A stretch of DNA of 64,000 nt, from positions 46,907,001-46,971,000 of the forward strand of contig CM060830.1 in NCBI GenBank assembly GCA_030762175.1. The letters are read 5' to 3'. The position numbers were made by a program, and so were the translations under genes. This DNA comes from Metallyticus violacea (lineage: Eukaryota; Arthropoda; Insecta; Mantodea; Metallyticidae). This document shows, piece after piece, positions 1 through 7,527 of the stretch (position 1 is its first letter; every line of letters begins with the position of its first letter). A model generated the notes under the pieces. The model did not search any database and was not told where the DNA came from. It saw nothing but the letters and a program-made list of their open reading frames with translations.

Positions 1-795
1 TACAGATCTCGCAAAGATCTCCTGAGAATAGAAGTGAACTCGGAGAAACTTGGAAATCGAAGAGCCATTTCATTTTGTACGACTTACAAAATGTTCTATC
101 TACATCTTCTCATTTAGTCCCAAGAGACCGAACGGTCTTCAGAGCAAACTTCTATTCCTTCTGGCTACAGACTCCTTGAACCCCAAGGGTTACCAGAGAG
201 GGGATTCTTTCCTCCGCTGTAAAAGCAACAAGTTATATTGAAGAGCGTTAATGCATCTGCATATTCATTTGTGACACTAATGGTGTGAAAGTTGACGAGA
301 AAATCAATGCTTAAATATACACTATACATAAAATCGTACAAGAATTCAGTAATGTTGGACTTGCATTATACACTGTACTTAGCAATCTTCAATCTGAAAG
401 ACTAGGGCTTTTCTGCTATACTTCTTCCTTTAGACAGTTGCATTTTCCAAGATTTACGAAATAGCGTTAAAATATAGAACAATAGAAAATAGGCTGAGTA
501 TGAAGGTATTTACACTGTATTATAAACAGTTATACTTTTTACTTTTTTAATTAGATGCTGAGAGTAGGGAGTTATTTGTAAGATATTTACTTATCTGCCA
601 TTTTTAAAAATAAAATATAAAATATTACACGTGGAATAAGTCCTTTAAAGGTAGACTATAAAAATGTGATAACAAAATAAACACAGTTAAATTGTTATAA
701 AAGTGAATGATGAGAAATAAAGACTAAATATTCTAAAATCAGCCCAGCTGGGTCAAATGTCTCGAGTTCAGTAAAAGAACGGAAATTAGAAAATA
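1..795. other. AT-rich host DNA, no gene seen
   Basis: Left flank of the Polinton. It is AT-rich with only short chance ORFs, and I see no repeat family, RNA gene or conserved protein. GC rises only after about 796, where the candidate interrupted host ORF begins. Confidence 0.6.
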
Positions 796-886
796 GTGTA
801 TATTGGAGCAGGATTTAAAGGGTGCTGGGGAGGATGGCGTAGAGTGTTGTTGGACTGCTGGACTGGTGGTCGAGGGTCCTGGTTAC
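796..886 (-). pseudogene. 3' part of candidate host ORF split by the Polinton
   Basis: This GC-richer strip reads openly on the minus strand with many Gln, Pro and Asn codons and ends in TAA near 796. The frame continues across the Polinton into 16670-16778 if the element and one copy of the GATGTT duplication are removed. From the ATG near 16730 it would give about 59 codons. A CAG at the upstream edge (about 16779) could be a splice acceptor. I do not recognise the protein. The base composition and the frame continuity suggest a disrupted terminal exon, but a chance ORF is possible. Confidence 0.35.
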
Positions 887-892
887 GATGTT
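887..892. repeat. Left target site duplication GATGTT
   Basis: Six bases immediately outside the left terminal inverted repeat. They are identical to 16664-16669 and mark the integrase-made insertion. Confidence 0.93.
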
Positions 893-974
893 AGTAGTAT
901 AAGCAGCACTTTATCCCATCCCCTATTTATAGGGTTGGAAAAAAGTTACGCCAAAAAGCAAAAAAAAAAAATTA

Positions 975-1030
975 AAAACTACCCCTAAAATAAAAAACAA
1001 CCCCTAAAATACAAAACAACCCCTATTTCA
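975..1030 (+). repeat. Subterminal tandem repeats in left terminal repeat
   Basis: Three tandem copies of a unit of about 20 bp (ACAACCCCTAAAATA plus an A-rich linker). Their inverse lies at about 16525-16585 in the other arm. They could be binding sites for replication or integration proteins; that role is inference. Confidence 0.6.
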
Positions 1031-1347
1031 AGGCCAACTGAGAAGTCATAAAACCCTCCACCCCCCTGGGCAACCGCCTGATTAAGATTTTACTGTATCA
1101 GGCAGGAGGACAAGTCCGAGAACTTGTTTCCAAGGAATTTCCTGCAAAGCTACCAGATGTATTACAATGACACATAGCTTGTCTTTCTTGCGTAGATGTT
1201 AGCCATGGCAAAGCCAATTCAAGATATTTCCTGAAAATGTAGATTTATAAAAAGATTGTGAAATTATACATTTTATCAGAATGCAAGTGGAGAAGGTTTC
1301 ATTAGGTGAGTATAGGATAAATAACAAAACAGGTTTACAAATAATAT

Positions 1348-1353
1348 TTTATT
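1348..1353 (-). terminator. Poly(A) signal AATAAA in left terminal repeat
   Basis: AATAAA on the minus strand overlaps the stop codon of the 191-aa gene and lies in the terminal inverted repeat. The same signal is therefore present at 15898-15903 on the plus strand. Confidence 0.55.
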
Positions 1354-1924
1354 CATCTTTATAATACACAAGCGTCGAGTTTAACTCGTCACAAATAACA
1401 TCATAAAGTACAAAACATGAAGTATTTTCTTTAGGAATTACAAAAGTGCTGCTGTCAGAAGCGCTATTAATGTAATCTTTCACATCAGGTGTAGCTAATA
1501 TATACTTTGTCATTTGGTGTTGCAATATATTAGCATTGCACAATAGATAATTTATTTCGTCTAAATTTAAAACAACGTGTTCTTGTTCACATTGTATTCT
1601 GGCACGCTGTCCTTTAATGGAACGTAGGCGAAACGTTTCTTCGATGCATTTGTAAGATTGATCCTTGCTGAGATGTTCCGCCAATTTTGGTAGATGATTT
1701 ATTAAAGTTGTGAAATAATGATGGGAAAGCACAACTCTCCCTTGTTTCACTCCGCCAATTTCCACGTGAGCCTCGTAGTTTCTTCTTTTGTAGAAACCCA
1801 AGCTGATGTATCTGGAGTGATGATTGTTGAGAAAGTAGGTTCGGCGATGCAATACGGGCTCTGAATTGGAAATGGACGCTGGACGTCGACGGAACATCCT
1901 GATCTGCTTGCCTCTAGACTTCAT
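1349..1924 (-). CDS. Polinton unknown protein, 191 aa; ssDNA-binding (PC4-like) fold possible
   Basis: Leftmost gene of the element, transcribed outwards. It is a basic N-terminus followed by two segments that look like beta-meander-plus-helix units, about residues 40-90 (including KQGRVVLSHHYFTTLINHL) and about residues 95-140. That pattern loosely recalls the PC4/p15 ssDNA-binding fold, but this is a weak resemblance with no diagnostic motif. The ATG is 10 nt below an initiator-like CCAGTC and about 35 nt below TATAAAAA (1959-1966). A strong splice acceptor (TTTTGTTTCAG) also lies about 45 nt upstream. The final 13 codons are inside the terminal inverted repeat, and the stop codon overlaps an AATAAA signal. 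Function unknown. Confidence 0.75.
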   Translation of the reverse strand: MKSRGKQIRMFRRRPASISNSEPVLHRRTYFLNNHHSRYISLGFYKRRNYEAHVEIGGVKQGRVVLSHHYFTTLINHLPKLAEHLSKDQSYKCIEETFRLRSIKGQRARIQCEQEHVVLNLDEINYLLCNANILQHQMTKYILATPDVKDYINSASDSSTFVIPKENTSCFVLYDVICDELNSTLVYYKDE

Positions 1925-1958
1925 GGCGTAGACTGGTGTCTAGAGGGTACGATTCCTG

Positions 1959-1966
1959 TTTTTATA
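1959..1966 (-). promoter_or_regulatory. TATA box for the 191-aa gene
   Basis: TATAAAAA on the minus strand, 32 bp above a CCAGTC initiator-like site and overlapping the stop codon of the upstream 176-aa gene. A TTTTGTTTCAG splice acceptor (AG at 1970-1971) sits just before it, so the gene may be reached by its own promoter or by splicing. Confidence 0.5.
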
Positions 1967-2492
1967 GACCTGAAACAAAAAATGCATCATGTCTATTAGA
2001 GCTTTCGGAAGGACATCTAATGTTAAGTTTTTTAAGTTTATGATGCTCTAGCCACTTGAACATGGCGTGAGCGTGTTTGCATGCACAATGAGAGTTAGAA
2101 AATTTGTGACAAGGAAAACCACAGTGCATTTCATGGTATAGATTTTCAGGATTTGGACAATTAAATTCTTTTTCTAGATTAATAAAAGTTCTGTCTGTTA
2201 GTGCCGAAAGTAGTGCACATTTATCTTCGTTGCAGGCGAATAGCGAGATTTGTCCCGCTACCACCTCCTCTAGTATTGTTTTAAGCATGCTGTAAGGAAT
2301 GTATCCATCATTGAAATGAATTCCATTTTGACTTTCTTTGTTGTATCCTTCAAATTTATGATTCCAAGGATATGGACTTGCAAAATGAAAAGTTTGAACA
2401 AAATTTTTGCCAGCAATGGACAACTCCTTTATTATTATTTCCTTGCTGTTGCCCCTGAGGGCCTCAAAGTCCACCACTAGACTTCCTTCCAT
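1962..2492 (-). CDS. Polinton accessory protein, exonuclease-like family member A (176 aa)
   Basis: I choose the ATG at 2492 because the longer frame (ATG at 2576) lies mostly inside the protease gene and its first 28 codons look unlike the rest. The protein opens with VVDFEAL (Asp8, Glu10), then IIIKELS, and ends with a Cys/His-rich stretch (HCGFPCHKFSNSHCACKHAH) and a basic tail. The Asp-x-Glu on a predicted first strand followed by K-E recalls DEDD/RNase H-fold nucleases, but that is inference. Arthropod mobile elements carry this family repeatedly, and a second, more diverged member is at 5027-5530. It overlaps the protease 3' end by 16 nt. Confidence 0.75.
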   Translation of the reverse strand: MEGSLVVDFEALRGNSKEIIIKELSIAGKNFVQTFHFASPYPWNHKFEGYNKESQNGIHFNDGYIPYSMLKTILEEVVAGQISLFACNEDKCALLSALTDRTFINLEKEFNCPNPENLYHEMHCGFPCHKFSNSHCACKHAHAMFKWLEHHKLKKLNIRCPSESSNRHDAFFVSGL

Positions 2493-3010
2493 TGCAGGCA
2501 TGCATAGAAAACTGACGGTGAAAAAATAACGGTACTTACTTTTATACCAGGCAGGCATCCTTGTCCACCGCTGCATTGCTTCGGGGGTGTAAACTCCCTG
2601 CGAAACATCTTTCTAGCCTGGTCGTCTGGATTGGTGGAGTTGAACATTGCAACAAACTCGTTCATGGTGTATCCTTTGTTGCAGATGTATAGCGTATAGA
2701 GGCACACATACTGTCCGCAGATGTCAGAGTAGAGGTTTTGAAGCTGGAGGCGATTAAAGGAGAAATGATGGGGAAGGAAGTCTTTCAAGGGTTTTACAAA
2801 AGGAGGGAGACCATAGGAGTCGAAATACCATGCAAAGGAATTTAAATTTTGAGTAACAGCTATCCAATGGGAACCAGGCATGTTGTGGGGATCTAAATTT
2901 ATTACAAATGTGGATGGTTTACTAAATTCTTTAGGCAACATATCTGATGCAAAAACACCTGCAAAATTTGGAATACCCTGTAAGGTTTGTTCTATCTGTA
3001 ATGTATTCAT
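2477..3010 (-). CDS. PRO: Adenain-like maturation protease (PRO)
   Basis: Cysteine protease of the Ulp1/adenain fold that processes capsid and core proteins during virion maturation. The catalytic set is visible: His48 in GSHWIAV, Asp64 in WYFDSYG, Gln91, and Cys98 in SDICGQYVCLY. The Gln-x6-Cys spacing is as in adenovirus protease. At 177 aa it is slightly shorter than adenain (about 200). The start is 2 nt downstream of the major capsid stop codon, so the two are tightly coupled. A perfect splice-donor hexamer GTAAGT interrupts the frame about 22 codons before the stop, so the last residues may be removed by splicing in some transcripts. Confidence 0.9.
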   Translation of the reverse strand: MNTLQIEQTLQGIPNFAGVFASDMLPKEFSKPSTFVINLDPHNMPGSHWIAVTQNLNSFAWYFDSYGLPPFVKPLKDFLPHHFSFNRLQLQNLYSDICGQYVCLYTLYICNKGYTMNEFVAMFNSTNPDDQARKMFRREFTPPKQCSGGQGCLPGIKVSTVIFSPSVFYACLQWKEV

Positions 3011-3012
3011 GT

Positions 3013-4326
3013 TTAAAAATCAGTATGTACTTTCATATCTTTATCTATTTGAATTGAATTTTCGTACTCGCAGTACATGAGGCAAGTGATTGCTTGTGTA
3101 AGCTTATCCCTAAATCTTAGCTCTATTCTTATATTCCCGTTATTTAACAAGGAAGTATGACCTTCTGAAGCCGCACTGTCTGGCGTTAAGTCAAAGAGCA
3201 GCAAAAAATACCCAGATATATACATGTCGTGAGTGATTTGAATGCCGTTGTTGGTGTGATGAATGCCAGAACCGGAAAATAGAGTGTGATATGCTAGCGT
3301 TGAACCTTTTTCGTGCGATGTATTGATAGAAAGGCCTTCAGCCGGAATTTGTTGACCATTTACATACAGTGCGAAATATTCCAAATTGAAATGTCTGAAA
3401 TCAAATGGATTTGTATTAGGAGTTCCCGAAAAATTTGTATTTTCTGTTATGCCAATAAGTATTCTTTTTGGAAGTGGGCCTAACACAGCATTATCTATAG
3501 ATATGGTACTTTGCCCAGCTCCAAAGGTGAAGGATCTCACGTCAACACGTGTAATGTCATAACGAGCATTTACCTTTTCTAAAGCCTTCATGTGAGCCAT
3601 TAAAATACTTGGAGACGGTTTAACTTTTTTCACATACAGAGTGGCATCAAGAAATTGAAACCTTGCTTTTGAATCTGCAGATTCGCTTAGTACGTAAAAA
3701 GATTCCTTTGCCTTGGTTAGTTTTATTTGAAGATTGAGTCCTGGTAGCAACAGAGTAGGTACGTTAAAAATATCTCCATGTAATTTACCAATCATATCTA
3801 TTTCCTTTGATGTTTTACTTTTTTCAAACCGTTCTTTCCACCCTAGATTAGAATCACCAGCCCCCAAAGTTCCATTTTTCGAGGCATCGGCATCTTTTAG
3901 ACCTTTGAGAGGCGTGTCCATATACCAAAAAGCGGTAGTTAAATGACTTTTGGCTGCATCGTGACCGTAAGTGAGTAGAGTTTCAAAATAGCTACGATAA
4001 TGATAGAGATCTTCGGAAGGAGTGATGGATGTTCCGTTTATGGAAACGCTCAATTGACTAAACAGGGAATGTAGTAAGTTATTAACTCCAGTCGTTTTGA
4101 CTGTAGCTGCCAAGTCTGTGCCATCTGATTTTACAAATTTTCCTTTTACTTTTAAAAATACATTTAAATCAACGTAATGTTCCTTATCTCCAGGAATAAC
4201 AAATTCCAATACAGATTGCTCTACGGGAGCGATTGGTTTGATTAGTGTAGTGTAATTTCCTAAAACTGCCGCTTGAATGGGTTTTTTAGCAAATATATCA
4301 AATTCGGATTTTGTACAGGCTATCAT
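3013..4326 (-). CDS. MCP: Major capsid protein, double jelly-roll (Polinton PY type)
   Basis: At 437 aa this has the length and overall pattern of Polinton major capsid proteins, annotated in some animal genomes as F54H12.2-like. The N-terminal half is strand-rich with VLEFVIPGDKEHYVDLNVFL (about residues 39-58) and a segment LLHSLFSQLSVSINGTSI typical of the first jelly roll. The second half has YFALYVNGQQIP and a C-terminal GNIRIELRFRDKLTQAITCL strand pair. It would form pseudo-hexameric capsomers. It sits between the core-like protein and the protease, as a morphogenesis block. The frame is fully open. Confidence 0.88.
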   Translation of the reverse strand: MIACTKSEFDIFAKKPIQAAVLGNYTTLIKPIAPVEQSVLEFVIPGDKEHYVDLNVFLKVKGKFVKSDGTDLAATVKTTGVNNLLHSLFSQLSVSINGTSITPSEDLYHYRSYFETLLTYGHDAAKSHLTTAFWYMDTPLKGLKDADASKNGTLGAGDSNLGWKERFEKSKTSKEIDMIGKLHGDIFNVPTLLLPGLNLQIKLTKAKESFYVLSESADSKARFQFLDATLYVKKVKPSPSILMAHMKALEKVNARYDITRVDVRSFTFGAGQSTISIDNAVLGPLPKRILIGITENTNFSGTPNTNPFDFRHFNLEYFALYVNGQQIPAEGLSINTSHEKGSTLAYHTLFSGSGIHHTNNGIQITHDMYISGYFLLLFDLTPDSAASEGHTSLLNNGNIRIELRFRDKLTQAITCLMYCEYENSIQIDKDMKVHTDF

Positions 4327-4386
4327 GGTGCTCTCCTACTCCCACCCAGACCGCATGTGTCGGTTTATGAAAAGGGCAGGCGGTAT

Positions 4387-4773
4387 TTATGCAAATATAT
4401 CTCTAGTTTTTTTCTTGTTAGTTTTGAATTTTGAAGCTGTTTTCTTTCTTTTTTTACCTTTACCTTGCTGCAACTTAGATACCAATTTTTGTGTACCTTC
4501 GGTGACTCGAGATGCCACAATGTCCTTAACTTTTGTGCCCGCCTGTTTTGCTGCAATATCGGACATGATGTTTGCGCCAGTGGTGAGAGCTTCCCTTCCC
4601 AATGATTTTGCTCCTGATAGAAGAACAGGTTTAACAATTCTAAATAAACTACCCAAAAAACTGCCTAAACCTCTACCATGCTGAACGTAAGGGCTACCAG
4701 CATACAGTGGGCCTATGTATTGGCCGAGACGCCCTCCACTCTGGTTCACATAGTACGCTGTTAGTGGATCCAT
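4387..4773 (-). CDS. Small basic core/capsid-associated protein (128 aa)
   Basis: The N-terminal 60 residues are Gly/Tyr-rich and amphipathic (QSGGRLGQYIGPLYAGSPY, then GSFLGSLFRIVKPVLL). The last 25 residues are strongly basic (KGKKRKKTASKF and a further Lys cluster), suiting nucleic-acid binding or nuclear import. Position directly before the major capsid gene and composition suggest a virion core or membrane-lytic protein analogous to adenovirus pVI/pX. That is an inference from context, not a motif match. The ATG lies 8 nt below a TCATTT initiator-like site and about 40 nt below a TATA box. Confidence 0.8.
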   Translation of the reverse strand: MDPLTAYYVNQSGGRLGQYIGPLYAGSPYVQHGRGLGSFLGSLFRIVKPVLLSGAKSLGREALTTGANIMSDIAAKQAGTKVKDIVASRVTEGTQKLVSKLQQGKGKKRKKTASKFKTNKKKTRDIFA

Positions 4774-4805
4774 TGTGAAATGACAAAGAAAATGTTGTGC
4801 ATTGC

Positions 4806-4813
4806 AATATATA
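4806..4813 (-). promoter_or_regulatory. TATA box of the core/capsid/protease unit
   Basis: TATATAT(T) on the minus strand, 32 bp above a TCATTT initiator-like site (4778-4783) that lies just before the ATG at 4773. The repeated E2F-like motifs lie directly upstream. Confidence 0.6.
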
Positions 4814-4817
4814 TGAG

Positions 4818-4989
4818 CCCTCTTGGCGGGACTTGAACTTTCTTGGTAAATCTAGATTAACCCTCTTGGCGGGACTAGTGAGAGGTATTTGAATTTTCTC
4901 TTGGCGAAAACCCTCTTGGAGGGATTGTTGAGTAGGACTGAACCCTCTCGGCGAGACCAGTGAGCGGGGTTTGAACCCTCTCGGCAGGG
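4818..4989. promoter_or_regulatory. Six iterated CCCTCTTGGCGGGA motifs upstream of the capsid unit
   Basis: Copies at 4818-4831 and 4861-4874 (identical), 4896-4909, 4911-4924, 4943-4956 and 4976-4989. The core TTGGCGGGA resembles an E2F/DP site. They occupy the only sizeable non-coding gap in the leftward gene block and sit immediately above the TATA box at 4806-4813. Their number, spacing and location suggest transcription-factor sites controlling the capsid genes. A replication role is an alternative. Confidence 0.65.
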
Positions 4990-5026
4990 TAATTAAGAAG
5001 GGGAAACTACCCCTCGATGAGAAAAT

Positions 5027-5530
5027 TTATTCAAATTCCCATCGATTCTCGTTTACCCATCGCGCTATTGCTAACGCTTGTGCCCTTGAACACTTTGTCG
5101 TGTTATACAAGTGCCATCGGCATGCGTTATGGATCACCAGATCATCAATTTTGTCCCGGCATCCACATTGTTCTATATTAATTATCCTATATTTATCGTA
5201 AATGCCGGGTTTTAATAGCGCCTTTCCCATGACTCCTTTTACATATATTTTACCCGCAGGTAATTTCATAGAATTCGGGCTAAACTGGGTATAACCCGAA
5301 CACCAGGGAATTCCGTGGAATTCCCTAGTGAGCCATTCATTGGCCCGCCTATATTTTTCTACCCAGGCGCATCTGGGCACCTGTGGTTGCCTAAAAAGGT
5401 AGTGAAACACTACCTTTTCTGTATCAATATTTGCCAAAGAAAATTCTTTAATAATAACTTCCCCCCTAGGATTATAAAAACCTTGAAAGGAAGCGGCAAA
5501 TTCAGGAGTAGTGTTGGTAGCAGCGAACAT
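5027..5530 (-). CDS. Polinton accessory protein, exonuclease-like family member B (167 aa)
   Basis: The start is the ATG at 5530, which directly follows a splice acceptor (TTTGGTTTCAG, AG at 5531-5532). Upstream in-frame codons offer no ATG. It shares the layout of the 1962-2492 product: FQGFYNPRGEVIIKEFSLA near the N-terminus matches that protein's VDFEAL...EIIIKELSIA, with a shared W-x(4)-FHG region and a Cys/His patch near the C-terminus. The leading Asp is replaced (ASFQGF), so if the family is a nuclease this copy may have lost a metal ligand. Function unknown; the paralogy is supported by pattern only. Confidence 0.75.
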   Translation of the reverse strand: MFAATNTTPEFAASFQGFYNPRGEVIIKEFSLANIDTEKVVFHYLFRQPQVPRCAWVEKYRRANEWLTREFHGIPWCSGYTQFSPNSMKLPAGKIYVKGVMGKALLKPGIYDKYRIINIEQCGCRDKIDDLVIHNACRWHLYNTTKCSRAQALAIARWVNENRWEFE

Positions 5531-5543
5531 CTGAAACCAAACA

Positions 5544-6494
5544 TTATTTAACTTTCTTAAAATGTAACACAGCAATGGTAGGTGTAATACTACTACTCAG
5601 GCGAGCCAAATCGCCAAACTTAGTCACTAACTCAATTGCAACAGTTTGAAAATAATTAAGTTCTACGGGAATGTAAAATATGTTTTCAAATGTGTGATGA
5701 CTGCTGTAGGAGGGAAACTGAATTATTTTTAAGCAGCGAACGTAAGAACTACCAATCAGTTGTGGTTTTATTAGATTGCAGTAAACAAAGACAGGCTCAG
5801 ATTCATAAATAAATTCAAAGCTGGTCTTTCTGTGTGATCTAAGGAAAAGGCTTTTCATATCATGACTTACCTCTAAAAGCAAATTTTTGTTAGCGTTTTT
5901 ATAGCATTCAAAATTTGGAAGAGAATTCTTTATGGTATCTACGAGATCACCAATGCCATAATAAACCCTGGTGGGAAAGAAGATTTTTCCGTCAAAGATC
6001 GTTTCCAGCTTATTGTCTTTTTTTCTAGCTATTACCATGTGAATACTATTAGCCTTTGCAGTGTGTTCGCCTAAAACGGAAAATGAAGGAACCCATTCCC
6101 TCTTAGTTTTCTCAATTTCCTTAATCTCTTTCTGATGAGCAACAAGGTAGCCCTGTAACTCTGTTAAAAGCATCTCCTGTAAATCCTCATCTTTTACCTG
6201 ATTCTTTATGGTGGTGTACAATTCTTTAAAGTCTTTAAAATCCTTCTTTTCAAAAACTATTCTACCTGCTCTAGTTATGATTACATTTTTATTCAGTTCC
6301 CCTGCCTCGTTAAGTATATCCTCTTCTATGGACTCGTAACCGTAAGAGTAGGAGAGCTCCGCCAAACCTACCACCCATTTTTCTCTTTGAAGATTGATAG
6401 GCTGAGCTAATTCATTACGAAAACTAGCTAGTGAATTTTCAGGATACACATCTGTGCTAGAGTCACTCAATACAGTTACATAGAATTCATCCAT
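5544..6494 (-). CDS. mCP: Minor capsid (penton-like) protein
   Basis: 316 aa from the ATG at 6494, which overlaps the integrase 3' end by 19 nt. The N-terminus FYVTVLSDSSTDVYPENSLA, followed by QPINLQREKWVVGLAELSYS, is the characteristic opening of Polinton PX/penton proteins. The C-terminus (FYIPVELNYFQTVAIELVTK, then AVLHFKKV) fits the end of a single jelly roll. A Lys/Glu-rich helical stretch (about residues 105-140) lies between. It would form the pentameric vertices of the capsid. Confidence 0.85.
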   Translation of the reverse strand: MDEFYVTVLSDSSTDVYPENSLASFRNELAQPINLQREKWVVGLAELSYSYGYESIEEDILNEAGELNKNVIITRAGRIVFEKKDFKDFKELYTTIKNQVKDEDLQEMLLTELQGYLVAHQKEIKEIEKTKREWVPSFSVLGEHTAKANSIHMVIARKKDNKLETIFDGKIFFPTRVYYGIGDLVDTIKNSLPNFECYKNANKNLLLEVSHDMKSLFLRSHRKTSFEFIYESEPVFVYCNLIKPQLIGSSYVRCLKIIQFPSYSSHHTFENIFYIPVELNYFQTVAIELVTKFGDLARLSSSITPTIAVLHFKKVK

Positions 6495-7525
6495 GATGCA
6501 TCTATCCACGAATCGAACTGTGGACTATATCCTTTCCATCGAACGAGATGTTGAGTTCTGCCCTGCCGCACCCTAGTTTTCAGTATTTTATCTATTTTAT
6601 AGAGAGTGGATTTATTAATTTTTACGGGAGTAAGCTCGTAACTATAAAATTGTCCCTCTATAGGCGTTTTGTTCAAATCCTCTAGTTCGTAAAGGGGTTG
6701 TGGAGAATGTTTTATAACTTTTACAATTTTAAAAATTTCTGTGGAGAAATTTTGCTCGTAACCTTTGGCAAATTTCATTTTTTCTTTACTTATTCTCACA
6801 GTCTGTCCTACTTTGAATTTGACGGGTCGAGGCCTTATTTTAGTTCGTTTTGACTCTAATGTTTTCCATGTTTGTAAAACGTTTTTGGCATTCACTTTGC
6901 TTGGAGGCATTTCAATTGCCGAATGAACGGTATTGTTATACGCTAGAACAAATTTATCAAGATCATCTACATAGCGGTAAGAATTTTTGTACGTAATGTA
7001 CTTGAAGATTTTGGATTTTAAAGAACGATTAAAACGTTCAATTAAACTACATTTTACGTCAGGATTTCTGCAAATTTGATGCTCTATACCCTTGTCTTTT
7101 AACAGTTTTTGAAATGCAGTACCCAAAAATTCTTTACCTCTATCGGATCTTACGGTAAGAGGAACAGCACTATCTAGCATGGATTTAAAGGCATTGGCAG
7201 TTTCCGTACTATTTTTAGACTTTATGGGTTTTACCCGTGCAAATCTGGAAAAACAATCAATGCACGTTAGCAAATACTGAACTCCATCATTATATTTTTT
7301 AATGTTTTTCAAATCGGCCAAATCAATTTCCCACACATCGTTAATGTTGTTTACAGTGTAGAAATTTCTCTGAAATTTTCTCCGTGCAGGTTTATGCAAA
7401 GTATATGCATCTTGTTTAAGAAGCCAATTCGCTGTTTTTTTCTTATTTCCTACCACGGAAGCAAGTTTTTCTACAGTAGAAAAGGAGGAAGGTTTTTCGG
7501 GATCATAATAGTACTTTTTGTACAT
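6476..7525 (-). CDS. INT: RVE-family integrase with C-terminal chromodomain (INT)
   Basis: 349 aa from the ATG at 7525, 2 nt after the preceding stop codon. The catalytic triad is Asp68 (VWEIDLADL), Asp128 (VRSDRGKEFL) and Glu163 (SLIERFNRSL), a DD(34-35)E retroviral/Polinton-type core. An SH3-like segment (FKVGQTVRISKEKMKFAKGY) follows, then a chromodomain at about residues 309-344 (LVRWKGYSPQFDSWI). The enzyme would join element ends to the target and make the 6-bp duplication seen here. The chromodomain may direct target choice. No N-terminal HHCC zinc finger is visible. Confidence 0.95.
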   Translation of the reverse strand: MYKKYYYDPEKPSSFSTVEKLASVVGNKKKTANWLLKQDAYTLHKPARRKFQRNFYTVNNINDVWEIDLADLKNIKKYNDGVQYLLTCIDCFSRFARVKPIKSKNSTETANAFKSMLDSAVPLTVRSDRGKEFLGTAFQKLLKDKGIEHQICRNPDVKCSLIERFNRSLKSKIFKYITYKNSYRYVDDLDKFVLAYNNTVHSAIEMPPSKVNAKNVLQTWKTLESKRTKIRPRPVKFKVGQTVRISKEKMKFAKGYEQNFSTEIFKIVKVIKHSPQPLYELEDLNKTPIEGQFYSYELTPVKINKSTLYKIDKILKTRVRQGRTQHLVRWKGYSPQFDSWIDASWMNSM

Positions 7526-7527
7526 TG

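Larger units (their letters stand above)
893..1391 (+). repeat. Polinton left terminal inverted repeat
   Basis: About 499 bp that match the reverse complement of the right arm, with a few substitutions. Near the end are three tandem units of about 20 bp built on ACAACCCCTAAAATA (about 975-1025). The inner border sits at a near-palindrome CGAGTTTAACTCG. The repeat runs into the last 13 codons of the 191-aa gene. Confidence 0.92.

Noticed and set aside
2493..2576. Longer start (ATG at 2576) for the 176-aa gene
   Set aside because: The extra 28 codons lie in the protease gene in another frame and cross the GTAAGT site. The ATG at 2492 starts just before the conserved-looking VVDFE.
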